Positions 35,869-48,129 of a stretch of 64,000 nucleotides of DNA are shown here, in pieces (position 1 is the stretch's first letter; each line of letters begins with the position of its first letter). Made by a program: the position numbers and the translations under genes. Source of the stretch: Drosophila pseudoobscura (Eukaryota; Arthropoda; Insecta; Diptera; Drosophilidae); the NCBI RefSeq assembly GCF_009870125.1, contig NC_046680.1:7626001-7690000 (forward strand). The letters are read 5' to 3'. Below the pieces are notes generated by a model, which was not told the DNA's origin, made no database searches, and saw only the letters and a program-made list of their open reading frames with translations.

Positions 35869-35944
35869 CCACTAACCATACAGTCACTCTGGGGTATTGA
35901 TCGTTGTATGAACTGGCACATCTATATACTGTATGGTTAGTGGT
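35869..35944. repeat. 76-bp element with 16-bp terminal inverted repeats
   Basis: It begins CCACTAACCATACAGT and ends with its exact reverse complement ACTGTATGGTTAGTGG, with 44 bases between. It looks like a tiny MITE-like or palindromic element. I see no clear target-site duplication. Confidence 0.75.
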
Positions 35945-36465
35945 ATAAGACACACGCAATATGTTTCGACAAAAATATGTGATTGTATGTTTTTTTTCAG
36001 ATTTTTTGAACTCTCTCAGGTCTGGTTCTGTTTTGCCACCTGGACGCGACCGGCATCTAAATTTTTACTTTGCAGATTCCCGTCGGAAAGCGCGCGATTG
36101 ACAATTGATTTGAAATATATGTATGTAAAACCAATTCCATTTATATAGTATGTGCATATTTATTTAAGTATATATCTATATTTTCTTATATTGTATATTT
36201 AGATACATCATTGTTTTAGTTATAATAAACAAAAAAGTCGAGAACCGACGGCGTTTGCATAATTTTTATAATTTATAATAATCCTGTTTGAAATAAGGAA
36301 ATAAATGTGTAATTATATTATTGTAATATTTTATATTTTGTGGTATAAATCAAAAAAATAACAGCTTTTATTTTGTTTCCCGCGCCCTAGTGTACCATAT
36401 CGCAATCGCGTAGTAGGACAAAAAATGTTCATTATTTGCAGGGCAGGTCTAATAGATCTATCTAG

Positions 36466-36985
36466 CTAGTAATATTTGACGGAATATCAAAATCGAGGAA
36501 TATGTATATAACATTAATTCGTCAGTATATTTACGGTTGTTTAATCGTTGTTTTAGCTAAAATACTATAAAACCAAGGACTAAAAAATAGCCAATCTTGA
36601 AGAAAATTTATTCATCAACGGCCTTAAATTATGTGGGCAGAAGTAAGGGTTTTAGTTAGCCAGAATTATTCAACGGAATATACAAATTGAACAATATGAA
36701 CGACTATCCTCTTTCGTTTTTTTTTGTTACCTATTTCGCTAAAACCTTTTTCTGATTGACCTATTTCGCTAAAACCTTTTTTCAGACAAAATTGAAATTA
36801 GAAAATTGATTCACTAATCGGATAAAATTATGTGGGCAAGACTGAGGGTTCTATTAAGTTAGTTATATTGCACGGAATATCAAAAAAGGGGAATATGTAT
36901 ATTAGAGCTTGAACTCGTCAGTATATTTATGGTATATTTTTAAAATTAAACCGTATATTTTGGTATATGTCTGAGGGTCGATAAA
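36466..36985 (+). repeat. Tandem cluster of dispersed repeat copies C, D and E
   Basis: Three copies at about 36466-36542, 36629-36705 and 36821-36985, spaced roughly 165-190 bases. Shared blocks are TATGTGGGCA, AGGGTT, ACGGAATATC, GAATATG and CGTCAGTATATTTA. Copy E is most complete and matches copy A upstream of wcd across its length. Between D and E the block CCTATTTCGCTAAAACCTTT is directly duplicated near 36729 and 36760. Confidence 0.75.
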
Positions 36986-37053
36986 ACTGATTTCAACTGC
37001 ATATTCCACGTACTTGAACGAATTTTTGCGGCTAATTATTGTGAAATATCTGC

Positions 37054-40000
37054 ATGTCAACTGCCAAGGCCCAGGAATATGACTGCACTGCCAAGTGTAC
37101 ATGTCGCCAACATGGAAACAGCATTACAGCCGCCCTCACAAAGCGCTCAATCGACAATCAAAATCTGGGAGCGTTCATCTTCAAGACCTGCGGAAATTTC
37201 GCCAACATCATAGACGACCTGGTAAGGGGAGACCTAAGTGATCGCCAATGTGTGGACTGACACTATTAAATTTCACCAGGGCCGCTCAGCTGTGCACATG
37301 TCAGCTTCGGTGGCGCGATATGAGATTCTGGAGTGGCTTTTGAACCACGGAGCGTACATTAACGGACTCGATTACGAGTCTGGCAGTAGTCCCTTGCACA
37401 GGGCCTTGTACTATGGCTCCATAGACTGTGCTGTTCTTCTGCTGCGCTATGGGGCAAGTCTGGAACTGCTAGACGAAGACACACGGTGCCCGCTGCAAGC
37501 CATCTGCCGCAAGTGCGACGAAGATTTCACCACAGAGTCGCAGTGAGTCCATTCAGAGCTACATACAAGCAGTCCTAAACTAACCAATTCTGTCGCCGTG
37601 CAGGAACGATGTTCTCGTCTGGGGCTCCAATAAGAACTATAACCTCGGCATTGGCAACGAGCAGAACACCAATGCTCCTCAGGCAGTGGATTTCTTTCGG
37701 AAGTCCAACATCTGGATAGAGCAAGTAGCATTAGGAGCCTATCACAGTCTCTTTTGCGACAAGAAGGGTCATCTCTATGCCGTCGGCCATGGCAAGGGTG
37801 GACGTCTGGGCATTGGTGTGGAGAACAGCTTACCGGCGCCGAAGCGTGTGAAGGTCTCTTCGAAGCTGAACGACGATTCCATCATGTGCATAAGTGTCTC
37901 CCGACAACACTCTCTGCTGCTCACGCGTCGTTCGCTGGTGTTTGCCTGCGGCATCAACACCGACCATCAGCTGGGAGTGCGTGATGCGCCCGAGAATCTG
38001 ACGCAGTTCAGGGAGGTTGTCGCATTGCGTGACAAGGGGGCTAGCGACCTGCTGCGTGTGATCGCCTGCGATCAGCACTCTATTGCCTACAGCACCAAGT
38101 GTGTATACGTCTGGGGTGCCAATCAGGGGCAATTTGGTATAAGTCGCACCACAGACACTATTATGGCGCCCACATTGGTCAGTCTTTATATATATTTAGA
38201 CGAGTATAGAACGTAAATATACAAAACCTTGGTATATTTCAGATAAAACTACCTGCGCGCACTTCAATCCGCTTTGTGGAAGCCAACAATGCAGCCACGG
38301 TAATTTACACAGAGGAGAAGATGATTACGTTATTTTATGGTGACAAGACTAGATACATTAAGACTCCTAAGTAAGTTTTACCTATTATTTATTCCCATAT
38401 TATTATTAATGTACATGTTCTTTTCTTCAGCTACGAAGATCTCAAAAGCATTGCGGTGATAGGCGGTCATTTAAAGAGCTCCACGAAAGGATCTGCAGCA
38501 GCCCTAAAGCTATTGATGCTCACTGAGACGAATGTGGTGTTCCTGTGGTACGAGAATACACAGCAATTTTACAGGTGAGTTATTCCGGATCCCTAATAAC
38601 GTTTAACCACACAACAATTATCCTTGCAGGTGTAATTTTTCGCCAATACGCCTGCCTGAGATTAAAAAGATCCTGTACAAGTGCAATCAAGTCCTAATAC
38701 TGTCTTTGGACGGCTGCGTCTATCGCGGCAAGTGCAATCAGATAGCCCTGCCAGCTGGCATACTGGAAGAGAAATCCAAACCCAATATGGATATATGGCA
38801 CAACAACGATCAGAATCGCACGGAGATTTCGAGAGAGCATGTGATCCGCATCGAGCTGCAGCGTGTTCCCAATATTGATCGTGCTACCGATATCTTTTGC
38901 GACGAGAGCTTCTCCTCGTTCGCCGTGCTGCAAGAGTCGCATATGAAGTACTTCCGCAAGCCCCCACTGCCACGCAGGGAGCACAATTTCAAGAAGCTCT
39001 ACCATGACACCTGCGAATCGGATGCCGTGCACGATGTCGTCTTCCATGTGGATGGGGAGCGCTTTGCGGCCCACAAGTTTATCCTGTATAGTCGCGCACC
39101 AGGCCTCAGGGAGCTCACTCGCATCTACTTGGACAAGGATGTCTATCTAAATTTTGAAAATCTCACGGGGAAGATGTTTGAGCTGATCCTAAAGTATATC
39201 TACACCAGTTACTGGCCAACAGAGGATGGTAAGTCGAAATTTATTCTGCTTGGGAAAGCATTTTTAAATGCTGTGTTCCTTCTTTTAGATATCGACTGCA
39301 TCCAGGAAAGTCTTGGACCCGCCAACCCTCGGGAGCGAAGTCGAGCCTGTGAAATGTTTATCCCTCACTTGGAGATGTTTCAATTGGTCGATCTAGCCAG
39401 ATACTTGCAGAGCTACGTACGAGATAATCAATTTCCCATACCTAGTACCCGGCAGCGTTTCAATCGGCTGCATCGCTCAGACTATCCAGAGCTCTACGAT
39501 GTGCGAATCGTGTGCGAGGATTCGAAGGTTCTGGAGGCCCATAAATGCATGCTGGTGTCACGCTTGGAGTACTTTGAAATGATGTTCACGCACTCGTGGG
39601 CCGAGCGCACCACAGTCAACATGGAGGGTGTGCCCGCTGAGTACATGGAGCCAGTCCTGGACTATCTATACAGCCTGGATACAGAGGCATTCTGCAAGCA
39701 GAACTATACGGAAACCTTTCTCTACAACATGGTCACGTTCTGCGATCAGTACTTCATTGAATCGCTGCAGAACGTTTGCGAATCGCTTATTCTAGACAAG
39801 ATCAGCATACGGAAGTGCGGCGAGATGTTGGACTTTGCCGCGATGTACAACTGCAAGCTGCTGCACAAGGGATGCATGGATTTCATCTGCCACAACCTGG
39901 CCAGAGTTCTCTGCTACCGCAGTATCGAACAGTGCGATGAGGCGACTCTCAAATGCCTCAACGACCATTACCGTAAGATGTTCTCCAATGTCTTCGACTA

Positions 40001-41025
40001 CCGCCAGATCACGCCCTTCTCGGAGGCCATAGAAGATGAGCTGTTGCTTAGTTTTGTCGTTGACTGCGATATTGACCTGGACTATCGAATGGACCCGGTT
40101 TGTGTGCCGTAAGCACCTGTTACTTCCACTAATTATCTCTTTTCTTTTTCAGGAAACAAAGCTAAAGGCGGCAGCCAAGCATAAGCAGAAGGACTTGCGG
40201 AGGCAAGACGCCCGTCACTACTACGAACAGCAGGCCATATCCAGCATGATGCGATCGCTGAGCGTAAGTGAGTCTGCCTCTGGCCCCGAGGCGACTACCG
40301 GACCGCAGGAAAGCACTCGAAGCGAGGGCAAGAACTGGTCTCGTGTGGTGGACAAAAAGGAACAGAAACGAAAGCTAGCCGACACTGCCCTGAAAGTGAA
40401 CAACACACTTAAGCTGGAAGAGCCACCGAGGCCAGAGCTAGAGGTCATTGAAAGGGCTCCCATGAAGGAGCAAACGCCACCGCCAACCTCCCCTGCAGAA
40501 GAGACGAGTACGCCGCTGAGTAAGAGCTACAATCTGGATCTCAGCTCCCTGACGCCCCAATCTCAGAAACTGTCGCAGAAGCAGCGGAAACGGCTGTCCT
40601 CCGAATCGAAGAGCTGGCGTTCGCCTCTGGTGGAGCAAGAACCCACCACTCCTGTGGCTGTGCCGAATGCCTGGGGCTTGCCACCCGCCACTCCGTCGAG
40701 TAGTTCCTTTAGCGACTCGCCAGCAACAGGCAGCATTTCGGACCCCACCTCTTTTGCCAATATGATGCGGGGCCAAGCGGCTGCCGCAACAACGCCTACG
40801 GAAAAGGGACAAAGTTTCTCGAGGATCCTCGCCGATGAGCGACGACAGCGGGAGTCCTTCGAAAGGATGCGGAACAAGTCACTGGCCCACACTCAGATCG
40901 AAGAGACAGCCATTGCCGAGTTGCGTGAATTTTACAACGTGGACAATACCGATGACGAGACAATAACCATTGAACGCAAGTCCAGACCCACAGACATCAA
41001 CTTCAGTACTTGGTTGAAGCACTGA
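37054..41025 (+). CDS. IBTK: IBTK-like ankyrin/RCC1/BTB protein
   Basis: Eight coding exons: 37054-37221, 37280-37542, 37604-38177, 38243-38370, 38431-38574, 38630-39228, 39289-40097 and 40153-41025, together 1185 residues; every junction keeps phase. The exon 7 donor is GTTTGT. Order of domains: ankyrin repeats at about 58-135 (GRSAVHMSASVARYEIL, SPLHRALYYGSIDCAVLLL), RCC1 blades at about 145-330 (VLVWGSNKNYNLGIGNEQ, LYAVGHGKGGRLGIG, VYVWGANQGQFG), a first BTB near 558 (VVFHVDGERFAAHKFIL), a second BTB near 695 (YDVRIVCEDSKVLEAHKCML), then a Ser/Pro-rich tail. This is the architecture of inhibitor of Bruton tyrosine kinase, which serves as a substrate adaptor of a CUL3 ubiquitin ligase in mammals. 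The same role in flies is inferred. The ATG at 37054 begins MSTAKAQEYDCTAKCTC. Confidence 0.92.
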
Positions 41026-41603
41026 ATGTGGTATATCACATATCACCCCTGAGGCTTCCGTATAGTCGGATATTTAGAGATCAGAATTAGTCGCCCAAAG
41101 GAAAGGAAAGTTTTCTAATGTGGGATTTCTGGTGCCTCTACAACAACGGGGAGCTGCCGCATTTTAATTTGTATTTTATGAGAGTGTCCGTATTGTAATT
41201 TTAATTGTAACTGCTCTTGAAGATTGGTAAGAATGTGCCGTCAATCAAATGTAGAACTCGGAGCCACCTGGAAAGGGGCGCATAATGTACTGGCTGGAAC
41301 TTGGATGCAATCAGAGGACGACACATCGAGTAACAAACTTTATTGTATGAGTATATAGATATACATACCTATATGTATGTGGATAGAGATATTTACAAGC
41401 TGTGGGGGACACATTCAACAGATGAGACAACAACAACATATGACGAATAAATAGCCATCTAAGCTTCGCTAACCGAACCGTACCCGAAAATAAAACACGT
41501 TGCTTATGCAAATGAGATAGCAATGGAGGGACAGATCAATGGACACAATGGACAGAGAAAACCACAGAGACGGATGTGGAGAGAGAGAGGTGGGATGGCT
41601 TCT
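41026..41603. other. Convergent 3' regions of IBTK-like gene and Nox
   Basis: 578 bases between the two stop codons with AATAAA signals (for example near 41445 on the plus strand). It may contain overlapping 3' UTRs. No coding sequence seen. Confidence 0.6.
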
Positions 41604-44600
41604 TCAGAAGCATTCCTTACGAAATGAGAACCCGTACTGATCGCACTTGTAGCGCAGTGTCTTGGCCAGCTGCGGGGGACCGCAGTAGAAGACAGTCACC
41701 TTGCCCTTTTGCTGTGCCTGCAGCTGCTTGAATACCTTGTCCCAGTTGGGGCGTCCTGCATTTGTGCGTGTCTTCAAACCCGTGATAAGATCCCGCTTGC
41801 CCTGATATATAAAATAGGGGAATTTTAATGGATTGAATAGAAACTGATATGCTTTACGAATATTACCTTCTCGTGGAGCAGATCCAGGGCCAGCTGAAGA
41901 CCCACCGCTTTCATGTCGGTCCTCTGCAGGGCACTTGTGATGTACATATGCATATCCAGGAAACTATGAAACGCAAACCTATCAGCAAATCTCTAGGAAA
42001 GAAAAATATTTCTGGGCCTACCGTTCCATGGCGCCGCCTAGCTCCGCCTGCTCAATCTCCAGCTGCGAGAGAAGATTCACAAACCACTCGAAGGATCGCT
42101 GATCGCGGTTGATCCAGAAGAAGTCCACCTTCCGCAGATTCATCACAGACTTGGGGATCTCACTAGCCCACTCAAACTGGCAGCGTGGACAGCTGTGCCG
42201 CGCCTTCCAGTAGCGGTGCATGATGGACTGCAAAATGGAGGCGAAGGGCGTGACACCAATCCCGGTGCCGATGAGCACCGCATGCTGGGCCCCAAAGATG
42301 TGGCTCGAGGGAGCACCGTACGGGCCGTCAATGAAGATCTAAGAGCGTATGGGAACACGGGGCGAAACAGAGAAGTTGGCAAATGAGATCGGGTTAGTCC
42401 CCAGGCCGAGTGGCTGAGTATGTGTGTATGTTGGTGTGACCCAAACCTCCATGACGCCCGCATCGAGTGTGACCTTGCTACCGCTGTTAGTTGTGGAGCT
42501 ACCGCCTCCACCTCCACCTCCGCCGCCCCGGTTGGTTAGGGATGTGGACAAAGTTCGTAGGAATGTGGGACGCCGCAGAATGGACTTTCTGCTGCTCGTC
42601 CACGTTTGGTTGCTGTCCTTTTTGGTGGAGTGGATGATTGTTAGATTCAGGTGGCAGATCTGTTAGTTCTACGGTTCGCTACGGCAACATACCTCGAGTG
42701 GCTTGCACACGACATCCGCTGTCAGGCTGAGCCTGGTCATATGAAGCCTGTCGCTGGACTCCGCCTTGGCAAGCTGCCCCTGCTCCGCCCTGCTGGCCGG
42801 ACTACCGCTGTTCTCCGGCGCAATCGTCAGCTGGGACTGCGACTCGTGCTCCTCCATGCTGGGAGTCTTGAAGGCGATGATGGTTGGCTTGTTGCGCATG
42901 TACCGGAAGCTCTGGGCCAGCGACTTGTTCTGCGGACTGAGATACGCCAGGCCAACGCTGTTGTTGCGGGCACGGCGTACCCGCTTGTCATCGAAAGTAC
43001 GCTCCGACTCCGAACGGCCCAGGGCACGAAGACTTCGAAGGGAAAGATGGGGTTACTGATTATTCTGGCTGGATCTGGCGGGAGCGGATGTACTTACGCC
43101 TTGAGCCGGCTGCGCTTCTTGATCTTTACGCTGATGTCCGGCAGGGAAATGCTCTTTTCCAGCGGCCGCTGCTTGAAACCTCCTGGATCCTCGCGCTCAC
43201 CGTCGCCGATGAAGGATCCGTTAACCACGCCCGGCGGACTGGGCTTACCCTTCGGCTCACCTGGCTCTTTCCTGGAGAAGGTTCGCTGCAGGGTTTTCTT
43301 GATGCTCCGGATGCGATTCACGCCCGTGGTTGGTGCGGGATCCGGTGCTTGGGGACTGACGGCAACGAGCTTGCGATGCTGACGAGGAGGTCGCACCGGC
43401 GGCCTTGCCTGTCCCACCATGTTTCGGGCCAGGAAATCTGTTTGCGGAGTAGACGTGGTGGTGGCCATGTCTCCGTTCAGCGCGGGATTGCGTGCCTCGT
43501 TGAGGAGCATGAAGCTGGGCGTGGGAATGGCGTGCATGTGCTGGCCCACTTCGCTCTTGTGCAGCTTCTGCTGCTCGCGCTCGAAGTAGCGGTAGAGGCG
43601 GTTGGTCCACTCGCCCACGGTACGGATGTGTAGCCACATGTAGTCCTCCTGCTCGGGCGCGGAGCTGATGGTGAACGGGTGCCACTCGTAGTTGGCGATG
43701 GCGGGAATGTTCACGAACACATAGTCGCCGGGGCGGAAGTTGAAGTTGAACGGCCGCTTGATGACCAGATGGATTACTTTGGAAGGCAGTAGCAGGCCGG
43801 AGCTGATATAGGTTTTGCCGTGCTCGCCCCGCATCCACACGTAGCGCAGCACCCGCTCCACGATGTAGACGAGACCCGGCAGCAGGAACCACTTCCAGAA
43901 GTTGGGCCCGTGGAACAGGGTGAGTATCCAAAAGGGGACGTACAGCAGGTGCGTCCAGTAGAAGACCTCGAAGCTGCCCTTGCGCCGCACGAACGGCTGC
44001 GAGCACACGAACATCACCACGAGGATGGCCAGCAAGGCGACGCCCGTGGGATTGGCGCAGCCCGGAATCAGTCCAAACAGGCCCGGCCGATCCGTCAGTA
44101 GCCACTCCCCGATCGTGTAGTGCCCAGCGTTGATGTTGGGGTCGTTGATCACGATGATGGAGAAGTTGAACAGATGCATGATCGTGTGGACCAGGCTGAG
44201 AACTGATATTGTGATCCCCGTCAGCTTGTGCAGGTAGACATGGTGGTCCAGCGGCAGATACGAAGACAATCCCCGTCCCCTGAGATACGTGAGGGAGTGC
44301 CGCAGCATCAGCACCAGGACCCATGCACAGTTGAAGTTTAGGCATTGTCCTACAAGGAGTTTGAAGATGGGACGCTAAAGGTTGTAAGAATCGGAGGTTA
44401 CGACTACGACTACGACTACTCACCGCAGGCTCTGGCTATGATGACGAAGCCATTGCTGGCCCGGTACTGGATGGCACGTGAGATGAACAGGCAGAGATTT
44501 ACGGCTATGTAGAAGAAGAGGTACGTGACAAAAACCTGGTTGTTCTTCATGTAGGCCAGCGTCAGCTGGTGAGGTATCGTGTTCCACAGCCTGCCAGTGC

Positions 44601-47600
44601 CCGCCGGACGATCCTCGGCCACGGGCACCAGCCAACGATCGATCCTATAAGATGGGAATCATTCAATTTAGAGTCTCTTTTTCTTTTCTAGATCTTACGT
44701 TATACTGAGGTTCTCCAGGAGACCACCGTGTTTGTTCAGCTGATTTTTGAGCGCCTCGTAAGTGATCTCGCCGCTGTTGTGGGGATCCGCATCCTCGAAC
44801 ATGGCGCTGGTGAGGTCTTCGATCTGATCTTCGGAGAACTCCATGCCATTCTCCTTGATGCAGTGACGTATCACATCGTGCAGCTCCTTGTGCTGAATGA
44901 GGCCATCGCCTGCGAAGGATGGATATGGATGCGATTAACAGTGGATCCTCATCGGATCCCTACCATCGCTCAACTTACCATCTATGTCGTAGACCTTGAA
45001 CAAGAAGCGTATCTTATCATCGGCCGACTGTCCCGAGAACTGATGTATGGCATCAATGAACTCCTGCAGCGAAATGGAGCCGGAGTTGTCCTTGTCAAAG
45101 ATTTGAAAGACACGCTCCGTGAAGAAGGGCTATCCACACACGAGAAAGAGAGTTTGTTAACCTCAAGGTATTTATGGAATATACCACTCTAAACCCACAT
45201 TCTTGGAGGTGACAATCTTCTGGAACTCCTCGCGCCGAATCTCCTGCTCGTTGCCGACGGTGTTGCGGAACAGCTGCTCCAGGCGGGCCAGAGAGCTCTT
45301 GTCGAAGCCGGTCCGCGGCCGGGAGTTGGTCAGATGCGATATAAACTCCATTACCTGATTGGTGGAAATGAGATTGGCCCCATCCATGTCTATCAGGCGA
45401 TACAACTTGTCCAGTATCTAGGATTAGTGGTGGATTAGTGAATGTCGATGGATATACACCTGCTGTGGGGGCTACCACTTACTCCGCGCGTATGCCAGAT
45501 GTCGCGGAAGTTCTTGAAGCTCACTCTGCTGTTCTCCCCGCAGATCACATAGGCCACCGATTCGATCTGCTCGGCAAAGTCCATCTGACGGTCGTCGCTG
45601 TAACCAGAGTCCAGAGAGATCGATCTCAGTATTACCATTAACGATACCCAATACCATGGCCCCCATCTCCCGATGGCCTGCTCCCGATCTCCTCTCCCGC
45701 TGTTGGGCTGCTCGCGCTATATTTGTATTTGAATGACTTCATTACGACAGGCAGCCAATGACAGTTTCTGGCGCAGTCTGAGTCTTGGTCTTGGTCTTGG
45801 TCTTAGTCCCAGCTCCATTCCCAGTCGCAGTCGCAGCTTTAGCTCTAGTCTTAGTCTCAGTCTCAGTCTCAGTGCCAGCTTTAGCTGTTGCTGTTGCTGT
45901 CGAGGCATGCGGACTATGTTAGCTGTTGTATATGTTAACATACAACACAGATAGCATCGCCATTGGCGATGCCATCGCACGGCAGACTACGTCTTTGGCC
46001 TGGCCGGCACTGAACTGGGGCCTCCACTGCTGCTTTGGAGAAGTGTAGCGCTGGCATTTCAATTCGTGGCAAGAGGCATTTGCGGTGGCTTCTGGTTGGC
46101 GCAGCTGGAATGCCTGGAGCACGCCAGAAAGGTGCGTGTGTGTGGAGTCGAGTGGAGTGGACAGCCTGCATGGCTTACCATTTTTTACTCCTCGCCTTTT
46201 TGCTGGCAAGCGAGCTAATTGTTTTGGCACCGTCACAGCACCGATCCGCGGAAGAAGGCGGAGACAGAAAACAGGGCACAGGGATATCTAACTGCGAGTA
46301 AAGCTAAAAACAAAAAAAAAAACTTACGTTAAACGCCCCTTGATATGCTCGATCCAGCGGTCTTGTAGAAGATAACCATGCCGTTCGAGATCGAAGAGCT
46401 GGAAGAGCTTTTGCTGGAATTCCTGTAAGCAGATCCGAGAAACAAGTTGTAAAATAATGAATTTATGTGTCCAGTTTGCCAGTGAGTGCCCCCATCCCCA
46501 TCCCTATCCCCATCTAAATCTCCAGTTCGAGCCAAGTGTTAATTAATTTATGATCGTATTGTATTGTTTAAAGAAGCATTTGTTTATGGCCCGCACGTGA
46601 AGATTTATACGCGTTCCAGTGTTTACACTGGCATCGGATTGAGATCGAGAAAGAAAGATACTGCCATTTCCACTTGTATAGCATGGTAATGAGCATAATC
46701 CAAACTGTTCTCGGTCCATACGATCCCACGGCGCACTCAACTATGCGGCAGTGATGGTAATGAATGTTTTGCATAAATTATCCGCTTATTAATATTTTAA
46801 TGACATTCGATCGCACGATCATGAGCGCCCAGCATTGTCTGCACATCGAAGATGGGATCGCCTAGAGCAGCCGGTTTGCATTTGGTCACCGATGATCGCC
46901 CCTCGAAGAGGAGTCCCAAAGATGATGATGAAAAATGTGCATATTTAACGGATGAGCTCTGGGGGATCGCACCGCGGCGATGACTGGTTGGACAGCTTTC
47001 GGGGAGCCCATAAAACGAAATACAGACGAAACGAAACACAAAGCACGAAAGTAAACACAACACACAAAAAATGTAAGCCCATCGAGAGAGAAACAAATCA
47101 AAAAACGAGTTTTCGATTCTGGCATCAGGTAAAGGACCACAACACGACGCGATGACCACAAATATGTGGCACAAGGTCAGACCCAGCAGAGAGCTGCAAC
47201 TGCACAAGTACCCTGGTCCCATTGTCGCATCCAATTCCCATTCCCAGTGCTCCCATTTGCATGGCATCTCTCCCCGGTTGACGTAATTAAACCCGTTGAT
47301 ATACAACAATTAAGGCTGGTACATGGTGCAGCGGAAGGAGGGACAGACAGTCCCCAGGGATACGACGACTTACCTCGTCCAGAAAGAGCTTGCGGAAGGC
47401 TTCACGTGTGTGCCTTCCCTCGCCCTCGTCAAAGAGCGCACTGCACTCCGATATCAAGAGCCAGCGCTGCTTCTCCCGACGTGCCTCCAACTCCATGGAG
47501 CTGCAGTTTTTATCTAAATTGAGGTTGTATCGTTCCATGTACAAATTTGATTGCAACTGAGTCGTATTCTGATGTTGATTCTGAATCGGACTCCAGCTCT

Positions 47601-48129
47601 GATGCTGATGCTGAATCTGATTCGAGTTCGTATTCGCCAGCGTCGCTTCCTGTTTGCCGACGCTGCTGCTGCCATCGTTGGCTATCAGAATACTGGGAGA
47701 GGTGGCGAGCACTAAACCAACTGGGGCCGTCGCCGACGGTGGCGGCACAGCTCCATCCGTTGAGTCCAGGTCGAGTACGGCGGCGCTTGTGGTGCTATCG
47801 CCATCTGAATCCGCACTAGCGTGGACTTCCTCTACAGGATGATCGCGAGAACCGCCGTGTAATCTCTCCAGGTACTGGGCCGCCTGGTGCAGCACGTGAC
47901 TGACTCCACTCGCCTGCAGCGGGACTGGCTGATGGGCCGGGGACTGCGACTCGAACTTTGGCTCCGCTTCTGCTGCTGCCGCTGCCGCTGCCGTGGTGGG
48001 CAGCTCGTCAGAGAAGGAGACCTTCTTGGGGGAACGCGAGGGAGTGACGGGTATTTCTAGAGACCTGCTCGAGGACACCGAGCCCCTATGGTTCTCCGCT
48101 TGACTCTTGGAGTCGTTGTCGTTATCCAT
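41604..48129 (-). CDS. Nox: Calcium-regulated NADPH oxidase (NOX5 type)
   Basis: Twelve coding exons on the minus strand: 47374-48129, 46328-46422, 45483-45597, 45199-45417, 44979-45129, 44699-44909, 44424-44644, 43098-44349, 42693-43032, 42022-42338, 41867-41963 and 41604-41801, together 1323 residues; all phases agree. The protein moves electrons from NADPH via FAD and two haems across the membrane to make superoxide. The N terminus is a low-complexity Ser/Gln/Ala region. EF-hands at about 325-560 include LIDMDGANLIS, FDKDNSGSISLQEF and YDIDGDGLIQHKEL. The ferric reductase core has haem-type histidines (HKLTGITISVLSLVHTIMH, WTHLLYVPFWILTLFHG), the FAD site HPFTISSAPEQ and NADPH sites DGPYGAPSS, GTGIGVTPFASIL and CGPPQLAKTL. 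The end is FSFRKECF. Direct calcium control is known for NOX5. Confidence 0.95.

Larger units (their letters stand above)
35727..37053. other. AT-rich repeat-laden intergenic region upstream of IBTK-like gene
   Basis: Holds a 76-bp element with terminal inverted repeats (35869-35944), three dispersed-repeat copies in tandem (36466-36985) and a poly(A) run near 35800-35818. No coding sequence. The promoters of the asparaginase and IBTK-like genes must lie here. Confidence 0.65.

Noticed and set aside
35779-36455. Inverted TAGACCTGC sites about 660 bases apart, as possible terminal repeats of a larger element
   Set aside because: Only nine bases match and no target duplication or coding content supports an element.
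42447-42659. A 71-codon phase-0 open segment in a Nox intron (minus strand, poly-Gly), bounded by AG at its start and GTTTGG at its end
   Set aside because: Using it would leave an intron of only 33 bases from the GTATGT donor, too short for splicing, and the direct join LE to IFIDGPYG matches the NADPH-binding motif of the family. I treat it as intron sequence that happens to be open.
43257-44423. A 388-codon minus-strand frame within the large Nox exon
   Set aside because: It is a different frame of the exon that encodes the well-conserved transmembrane and FAD domain; its own sequence is Arg/His/Ala-rich nonsense.
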